Under the pieces are notes generated by a model. The model was not told the DNA's origin, ran no database searches, and worked only from the letters and a program-made list of their open reading frames with translations. From assembly GCF_000620125.1 (NCBI RefSeq), contig NZ_KK211076.1:35426-74386 (forward strand): 38,961 nt of DNA, in the 5' to 3' direction. Below are positions 34,497 through 38,961 of the stretch, piece after piece (the first letter of the stretch is position 1; every line of letters begins with the position of its first letter). The stretch comes from Clostridiisalibacter paucivorans DSM 22131 (lineage in GTDB: Bacteria; Bacillota; Clostridia; Tissierellales; Clostridiisalibacteraceae). The position numbers were made by a program, and so were the translations under genes.

Positions 34497-35609
34497 CTAC
34501 TCCTTATATTGAGGGTATTCTTCATAAAAATCTGTTACAAAATGTACTTTCCCCTTAACAAAATATTCTTTCTCTACTTCCCCTTTTTTAACAGTCACCT
34601 TGTATTCCATTTCCATACCTTCTTTTAAATGAAATTCCTTTTCATGTTCTATTGTTGTATAGTAGAAAGCTGGTAGATTATATAGGCTTCCTGTAGGAAT
34701 TACCGTAGGATGGTTTAATCTTCTGCTCTCTCTCCAAAAGGTTATATCATGTATTTTTCCTCTTGGTAATTGGCGTTGATTTAATTTAGGGTATGTTATA
34801 TGTTCAACTTTAAACTGATATTCATCTTTATCAATGTAATCTTCATTATTTTCCACTACTACAGAATGGATAATATAGTGTCCTGCGTTATCATTATCCT
34901 TCACTATTATTTGTGGTTCAATGAAATCTTCTTCAGATATTGGCTCTTCCATAATCTCTGGAATATCCCTTTCATCTGGCTCAATTAGCTTTACTAACAT
35001 AGTACTAGCTTCTGCTCTTGTAGCAGTTTTCTCTGGTGCAAATCTACCATTTGGTAGCCCTTTGACTATACCTGCTGCATATACTTGCAACACATACTCT
35101 CTATACTCTACTTTTATGTTCGTATAATCTGCTATGTTGTTTTTGTATGCTTTCCAATTCTCTGGCTCTTCTTCCATAGCCCTTGCTATCATTCTAGCCA
35201 TTTCTGCTCTGGTGATATCTTGGTCTATATCGGCAAATTCTCCTTCACATATATATCCTTCCTTCATAGCCTTTTCTATGTAGTTTTTTGCCCAGTGTCC
35301 ACCTTTATAAACCCCTGGGTCATCATGTAATGCAACTACTAAAAGTTTAGTGAACTCTGCCCTGTTTATTGCCTTATCTGGCTTAAATGTTCCGTCTGGA
35401 TATCCTGCTATTACTCCCTTATCCACTAATAGACCTATAAATTCCTTAGCCCAATGGTTTATCAAATCCGTAAATACTTTGCCTATATCCTTAACTACAT
35501 TAGTAACTCCATCCACTGCTTTATCTACCAATTGGTGGCTATCTGCATAAACCAATCCCATATTCATAACTAACATTACTATTAATATAATACTCACTAT
35601 TTTTTTCAT
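34497..35609 (-). CDS. S-layer homology (SLH) domain surface protein, copy 2
   Basis: This protein of 370 residues has a signal peptide and three SLH repeats: HWAKEFIGLLVDKGVIAGYPDGTFKPDKAINRAEFTK, HWAKNYIEKAMKEGYI...NITRAE-type, and YREYVLQVYAAGIVKGLPNGRFAPEKTATRAEA (to about residue 215). These anchor proteins to cell-wall polymers. The C-terminal 150 residues are an unrecognised strand-rich domain (YPKLNQRQ, AFYYTTIEHEKEFHLKEGMEMEYKVTVKKG). I start at the ATG at 35609, 9 nt after AGGAGG. Its SLH part is nearly identical to the copy at 36121-37251, while the C-terminal part has diverged. Confidence 0.88.
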   Translation of the reverse strand: MKKIVSIILIVMLVMNMGLVYADSHQLVDKAVDGVTNVVKDIGKVFTDLINHWAKEFIGLLVDKGVIAGYPDGTFKPDKAINRAEFTKLLVVALHDDPGVYKGGHWAKNYIEKAMKEGYICEGEFADIDQDITRAEMARMIARAMEEEPENWKAYKNNIADYTNIKVEYREYVLQVYAAGIVKGLPNGRFAPEKTATRAEASTMLVKLIEPDERDIPEIMEEPISEEDFIEPQIIVKDNDNAGHYIIHSVVVENNEDYIDKDEYQFKVEHITYPKLNQRQLPRGKIHDITFWRESRRLNHPTVIPTGSLYNLPAFYYTTIEHEKEFHLKEGMEMEYKVTVKKGEVEKEYFVKGKVHFVTDFYEEYPQYKE

Positions 35610-35641
35610 CTTTGCCAACCTCCTATATGTTTTATATAATT

Positions 35642-36109
35642 TTACTTAAAATAAAATAACCGTTTAAAATTAAACTTAGCTTTTCTATTTTGCAAAGGAT
35701 ATATTTCATTTTCTTCAAAATCCATGCCAGCAATAATATTGTCTCTAGATGAAAAGTGACTTGCGTCACCTTCTCTCACCTGTAAATCATAGCCTTCTAT
35801 CTCTGTACCATTAAAACTCAAACTTGAACTATCCTTAATTGTTAATGTATCACCCACAACTGCTGTAAATTGTGAGTTCATCTCATCTAAGTTGGTTACT
35901 ATAGGAGATTTTCCACTTTGCCCTGGAAAAACTCTTCCATTGGATAATTCTACTGAGTAAGCACAGTATGGTTTACCTCCACCAGTTGATGGATCATGCT
36001 TAACAAGTCTCCAATCATTTATAGGTTCTTTTGTTGCTCCAAAAACACTTCGAGGAATTATTGAAATTACTAATATTAGAACTAAAAAAACACTTATTAT
36101 TTTCTTCAT
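35642..36109 (-). pseudogene. Truncated paralogue of the secreted partner protein
   Basis: These 155 residues carry a signal peptide and the same N-terminal domain as the gene at 33330-34484 up to GDASHFSSR. After that the frame continues for 33 unrelated residues (DNIIAGMDFEENEIYPLQNR and on, basic end) and stops. The DNA at 35745-35899 is identical to 34129-34283 over 155 bp, then similarity ends abruptly. The PKD-like part is missing. The ribosome site GGAGGGG is intact, so it may still be expressed and secreted. It probably arose when the SLH/partner pair was duplicated and a deletion fused foreign sequence to the end. Confidence 0.75.
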
Positions 36110-36120
36110 TTCAACCCCTC

Positions 36121-37251
36121 CTACTCCTTGTATTGAGGATAATCTTTATAATAATCCATTATGAATTTCAGTTTTCCTTCTACAAAATATTCTTTTTCAA
36201 TATCTCCTTTTTTTACTGTCACTTTATATTTCATTTTCATACCTTCTTTTAAATGAAAATTTTTCTCATGTTCTACAGTGGTATAGAAAAAAGCTGGTAA
36301 ATCATATATACTACCTTTTGGAATCACAGTAGGATGGTTTAATCCTTTTCCACTCCTCCAAAATCTTCTATCCTTAATTTCTTTATTTGGAAATTGCCTT
36401 TGATTTAATTTTGGATATGTTATATTTTCAATTTTAAACTGGTAATCTTCTTCTACTCCTATATAGTCTTCATGATTTTTAACTACAATTGAGTGAATTA
36501 TATAGTTTTCTAAAATATCATTATTTTTTAATTCTAATTGTGGTTCAATGAAATCTTCTTCAGATACTGGCTCTTCCATAATCTCTGGAATATCCCTTTC
36601 ATCTGGCTCAATTAGCTTCACTAGCATAGTACTAGCTTCTGCCCTTGAAGCTGTTTTCTCTGGTGCAAATCTACCATTTGGTAGTCCCTTGACTATACCT
36701 GCTGCATATACTTGCAACACATACTCTCTATACTCTACTTTTATGTTCGTATAGTCAGCTATATTGTTTTTGTATGCTTTCCAATTCTCTGGCTCTTCTT
36801 CCATAGCCCTTGCTATCATACGAGCCATTTCTGCCCTAGTAATATTTTTGTCTACATCTTTAAATTCACCTTCAAGAATATATCCTTCTTGTATAGCCTT
36901 TTCTATGTAGTTCTTAGCCCAATGTCCACCTTCAAATACCTCTGAGTCATCATGTAATGCAACTACTAAAAGTTTAGTGAACTCTGCCCTGTTTATTGCC
37001 TTATCTGGCTTAAATGTGCCGTCTGGATATCCAGAAATTACATCTTTTTCTAGAAGTTTTTCTACCCATTGAGTTGACCAATGATCCTTCATATCGGAGA
37101 ATTTTTCTACTATGGAAACTATAGTCTCTCCCTCTCTTGACACTATCTCTCTTCTTTTTTCTTCTGTAGACAATGACTCTGCTATTGTCACTGAAGAAAA
37201 GATCATACAAAAAACTAAAATTAAAGAAATTATTCTTTTCAAATACCTCAT
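36121..37251 (-). CDS. S-layer homology (SLH) domain surface protein, copy 1
   Basis: This protein of about 376 residues has a signal peptide (YLKRIISLILVFCMIFSSVTIA) and three SLH repeats (HWSTQWVEKLLEKDVISGYPDGTFKPDK; HWAKNYIEKAIQEG; YREYVLQVYAAGIVKGLPNGRF). It ends in the same unrecognised C-terminal domain as copy 2, about 70% identical there and nearly identical in the SLH core. The start is uncertain. ATG 37251 has AAAGG immediately before it, TTG 37242 is better spaced, and the frame is open to ATG 37284 through a repeated segment. It lies 12 nt before the truncated partner gene. Confidence 0.85.
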   Translation of the reverse strand: MRYLKRIISLILVFCMIFSSVTIAESLSTEEKRREIVSREGETIVSIVEKFSDMKDHWSTQWVEKLLEKDVISGYPDGTFKPDKAINRAEFTKLLVVALHDDSEVFEGGHWAKNYIEKAIQEGYILEGEFKDVDKNITRAEMARMIARAMEEEPENWKAYKNNIADYTNIKVEYREYVLQVYAAGIVKGLPNGRFAPEKTASRAEASTMLVKLIEPDERDIPEIMEEPVSEEDFIEPQLELKNNDILENYIIHSIVVKNHEDYIGVEEDYQFKIENITYPKLNQRQFPNKEIKDRRFWRSGKGLNHPTVIPKGSIYDLPAFFYTTVEHEKNFHLKEGMKMKYKVTVKKGDIEKEYFVEGKLKFIMDYYKDYPQYKE

Positions 37252-37262
37252 CCTTTCATTTT

Positions 37263-37367
37263 TTTGTTCCAAATCCTCATACATTCTTTCTATACCTACT
37301 CATTTAATTCCTTTATTCCATAGTTTATGCTCTTGTTCCAAATCCTCATATATTCTTTTTATACCGT
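37263..37367 (-). repeat. 69-bp-period direct repeat with coding character
   Basis: A segment of about 33 bp occurs at 37263-37297 and again 69 nt away at 37332-37366 with few differences. On the minus strand both copies read in the same frame as RIYEDLEQEHK and RMYEDLEQKNE, exactly 23 codons apart, with a TGA between. This looks like the remains of a protein with 23-residue repeats that now forms the leader region of the SLH gene. Confidence 0.6.
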
Positions 37368-37403
37368 GGTAGTCAGTTATTTAGTCATTATTTATGTGGA
37401 ATA

Positions 37404-37496
37404 TTGGTTTTTTGCTCTTTTATTTGCTATATTATTAAGTAAGGATATTTGGAATTGGTGTTTTTTGGACATTGGGATGTTTACTTCATCACAATG
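37404..37496 (+). promoter_or_regulatory. Leader-like sequence and putative promoter of the one-spacer CRISPR unit
   Basis: TTTGGAATT (37448-37456) and ATTGGGAT (37471-37478) occur in the same order and at nearly the same distance from the repeat (18 versus 19 nt) as in the main array's leader. Upstream are TTGGTT (37404-37409) and TATATT (37428-37433) with 18-nt spacing, a plausible promoter pointing into the repeat. Confidence 0.5.
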
Positions 37497-37593
37497 GTTT
37501 ATACTTTACCTATGAGGAATTGAAACTTGACTAGAAAGGAAGAAAAGAAAAGCCAAGAAATCAGTTTATACTTTGCCTATTATTGCTTTGTCT
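37497..37593 (+). CRISPR. Orphan one-spacer CRISPR unit
   Basis: The 30-nt repeat at 37497-37526 matches the main array's repeat (minus-strand reading) at 28 of 30 positions, the two changes lying together at positions 4-5. It is followed by exactly 37 nt of spacer (37527-37563, purine-rich) and a degenerate second repeat (37564-37593). The second repeat keeps GTTTATACTTT, CCTAT and little else. The degenerate end repeat marks the distal end, so transcription runs rightwards. The mature 3' repeat lacks the ATTGAAAC handle, so only the first handle can form. Confidence 0.8.
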
Positions 37594-37630
37594 TCATTTT
37601 ATATAAGTAACATATCAATCTTAAAAAAAT

Positions 37631-37677
37631 AAAAAATAGAGAGATTAACATGTTACATGTTAATCTCTCTATTTTTT
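37631..37677 (+). terminator. 22-bp hairpin terminator after the one-spacer CRISPR unit
   Basis: Arms 37631-37652 and 37656-37677 are perfectly complementary with a TTA loop, flanked by A6 and T6, so it works in both directions. It lies 37 nt after the degenerate repeat. The only other gene reading towards it is the small membrane ORF at 37798, which ends 120 nt away. Confidence 0.85.
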
Positions 37678-37797
37678 CTCAATAACAGTACCATAAACTA
37701 TAGATTAGGGCATTAATTATAAAGGTCTTTTTAACATATAATTTTAAAGCATTTGTATGCTTTTATAGTTAATTAATGACATGTCTGATTATTGTTG

Positions 37798-38040
37798 CTA
37801 TACACTTCTTTTTACTAATATAATTAGCGTTATATAACTAATTATTGAAATTATTGAAGTTAAGTTACTAAAAACAATATTAGATTTTAGCATTACAAAT
37901 TTATATTCTAATAACATTTTTGACAGAAAAAAAATACCACAAATGAAAAAAACACCAATTTCCACCTTATACTTATTTTGTTTTTTATAAAGTATGAAAC
38001 TAAGATAAAAATATAAAGCAGAAATGATTAAACTATACAT
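37798..38040 (-). CDS. Small membrane protein of unknown function
   Basis: I do not recognise this 80-residue protein. It has three hydrophobic segments (YSLIISALYFYLSFILY, IGVFFICGIFFLSKMLL, LTSIISIISYITLIILV) with a short basic loop after the first (KKQNKYK). A plausible ribosome site, AAGGCGGTG, precedes the ATG. The 37,681-37,797 stretch after it holds nothing I can identify. It lies between the orphan CRISPR unit and the transposase fragment. Confidence 0.55.
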   Translation of the reverse strand: MYSLIISALYFYLSFILYKKQNKYKVEIGVFFICGIFFLSKMLLEYKFVMLKSNIVFSNLTSIISIISYITLIILVKRSV

Positions 38041-38356
38041 TAAAACACCGCCTTAAAAAATCATTTTTTACATTATCTTTTATTTGGTGGTTACTTGTTG
38101 CTATTTTCATAGCTAATTGATATTATGGTTATACAAAATATAAGTATAAAGAGAATGTTCTCTCCTGCAACCTCTTGATGATAAGGGAATTTTGAGAGGT
38201 GGAATATCGTATATTCAAATCCCTTTATCTACCATATTATTATATCATTTGCTATCAACACAAACAATATTGGCTTCATTTTAGAAAAAAGTAGGTTGTT
38301 TTATGTTTGATGTAAAAGATAAGGATTAAATTATTTATAAAAAAATATACCCACTA
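38041..38356. other. Gap without recognised gene
   Basis: This 316-nt AT-rich gap has no ORF with a ribosome site. A weak inverted repeat ACCTCT/AGAGGT lies near 38169-38200. The sequence might contain the promoter of the small membrane gene to its left, but no clear hexamers stand out. Confidence 0.4.
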
Positions 38357-38596
38357 ATGATTAGAGTATTATACTTATTGATGTTTTCTGCAATATATGC
38401 TTCGGCAATAAATGCAGAAAAATATTTTAAAATAATTGCAATTATTTTGCCAATTATACTGGCAATTGGTTTTTTCTTAGGGGGGGGGATAGAAGAAATT
38501 TATATTAAAAATAGAAAAGTACTTGGTTATGTAAGCTATGTCTTAGGCGTTATTATTCCAACTCTCTTTCTCTATATGTTATATATTGTATCTTAA
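38357..38596 (+). CDS. Possible small membrane protein with a G9 tract
   Basis: The frame of 79 residues is strongly hydrophobic, with two or three membrane segments (VLYLLMFSAIYASAI, IIAIILPIILAIGFFLGGG, YVSYVLGVIIPTLFLYMLYIV). I do not recognise it. No ribosome site precedes the ATG, which weakens the call. Nine consecutive G at 38480-38488 encode the Gly triplet; a change in this tract would shift the frame. It may be a remnant, or part of a frame that starts elsewhere. Confidence 0.4.
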   Translation: MIRVLYLLMFSAIYASAINAEKYFKIIAIILPIILAIGFFLGGGIEEIYIKNRKVLGYVSYVLGVIIPTLFLYMLYIVS

Positions 38597-38639
38597 ACTT
38601 ACACACACAAATGTGGTAAAAATATAAAATTAATAAGAA

Positions 38640-38700
38640 CTCCCCCCTGTGTTAGAATAGTTGTCATATAGATGTTATAATAATTGTGAGTAAAGAAAGG
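38640..38700 (+). mobile_element. Possible left end of an insertion sequence
   Basis: The stretch ending just before the transposase fragment contains CTCCCCCCTGTGTTAGAATAG (38641-38661 region). A sequence beginning TGTGTTAGAATAG is plausible as the terminal repeat of an IS3-type element. The other end lies outside the window, so no inverted repeat can be confirmed. Confidence 0.35.
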
Positions 38701-38712
38701 ATGACAATCTAT

Positions 38713-38961
38713 ATGAAAAATAAGAGCTATAATAAAGAATACATTGAAGATATATTAAGGCAAATATCTCCGCCAATAAATAAAAAAGTATCACAGGTAT
38801 CTAAGGAAACAGGAGTATCTACAAACACTATCTATGGGTGGAAGAGAAAAGCTAGAATAGAAGGCAAATTAATACCCAATAGTAATCCTAATCGACTTAA
38901 GAGATGGAGAAAAGAAGATAAACTTAAAATTGTAATGGAAACATTTACAATGAATGAAGAA
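38713..38961 (+). CDS. Transposase, N-terminal part (cut by window edge)
   Basis: The 83 visible residues include a helix-turn-helix (VSQVSKETGVSTNTIYGWKRKARIEGK) followed by a basic segment (NPNRLKRWRKEDKLKIVMET). This is the DNA-binding start of an IS3-like orfA or a related HTH transposase. The ATG follows AAAGGATG at 9 nt; an ATG at 38701 is in frame but lies at the ribosome site. The catalytic part is beyond the window. Confidence 0.8.
   Translation, partial: MKNKSYNKEYIEDILRQISPPINKKVSQVSKETGVSTNTIYGWKRKARIEGKLIPNSNPNRLKRWRKEDKLKIVMETFTMNEE

Noticed and set aside
38160-38205. ACCTCT/AGAGGT inverted repeat as a terminator or degraded repeat
   Set aside because: The stem is only six pairs with a long loop and no T-run; no gene ends nearby.
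1-38961. tRNA, rRNA and known riboswitches
   Set aside because: I saw no tRNA-like cloverleaf, rRNA sequence or conserved riboswitch core on either strand. A covariance-model scan would be decisive.

Overview
The window is AT-rich, low-GC Gram-positive DNA, most likely from an anaerobic, motile Clostridia/Tissierellia-type bacterium with an S-layer. This rests on strong AGGAGG-type ribosome binding sites, SLH-domain surface proteins, chemoreceptors, a PTS, a Pct-like CoA-transferase with a crotonase, and a Clostridium-type I-B CRISPR repeat ending in ATTGAAAC. I cannot name a species. Almost every gene lies on the minus strand; the CBS-PAS protein, the metal ATPase, a doubtful small membrane protein and a transposase fragment are on the plus strand.

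1-8,036: the edge of a CRISPR array (two repeats visible, continuing off the left end), its leader, and a type I-B operon reading leftwards: cas8b-cas7-cas5-cas3-cas4-cas1-cas2. No cas6 is present. 8,037-10,361: a secreted S41-type peptidase and a stand-alone CBS-PAS sensor fragment. 10,366-17,299: ptsI-pgi, an EamA permease with recX, a DUF4003 protein, and an Old Yellow Enzyme-like reductase. 17,383-21,660: a complete polyamine ABC operon (XRE-cupin regulator, potA, potB, potC, potD). 21,876-25,121: a chemoreceptor split by a frameshift in an A7 tract, a small unknown protein, and a secreted Gly/Met-rich PepSY-like protein. 25,213-27,663: a Zn/Cd-type P-type ATPase under a near-perfect promoter and operator. 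27,724-31,527: GntP-type permease, propionate-type CoA-transferase and crotonase, a plausible carboxylate catabolism unit. 31,882-33,114: an unknown small protein and a soluble chemoreceptor. 33,330-37,251: a tandemly duplicated pair of SLH protein plus secreted partner, one partner copy truncated. 37,284-38,961: a one-spacer CRISPR unit with its own leader-like sequence and terminator, two small membrane ORFs, and the start of a transposase.

The most interesting signal is the one-spacer CRISPR unit at 37,497-37,593, about 37 kb from the cas operon. It has a near-identical repeat, an exact 37-nt spacer length, a degenerate end repeat, leader motifs shared with the main array and a 22-bp terminator hairpin. 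Also notable are three covarying hairpins placed at stop codons, two different short motifs each found upstream of two unrelated genes, and the mosaic SLH duplication.
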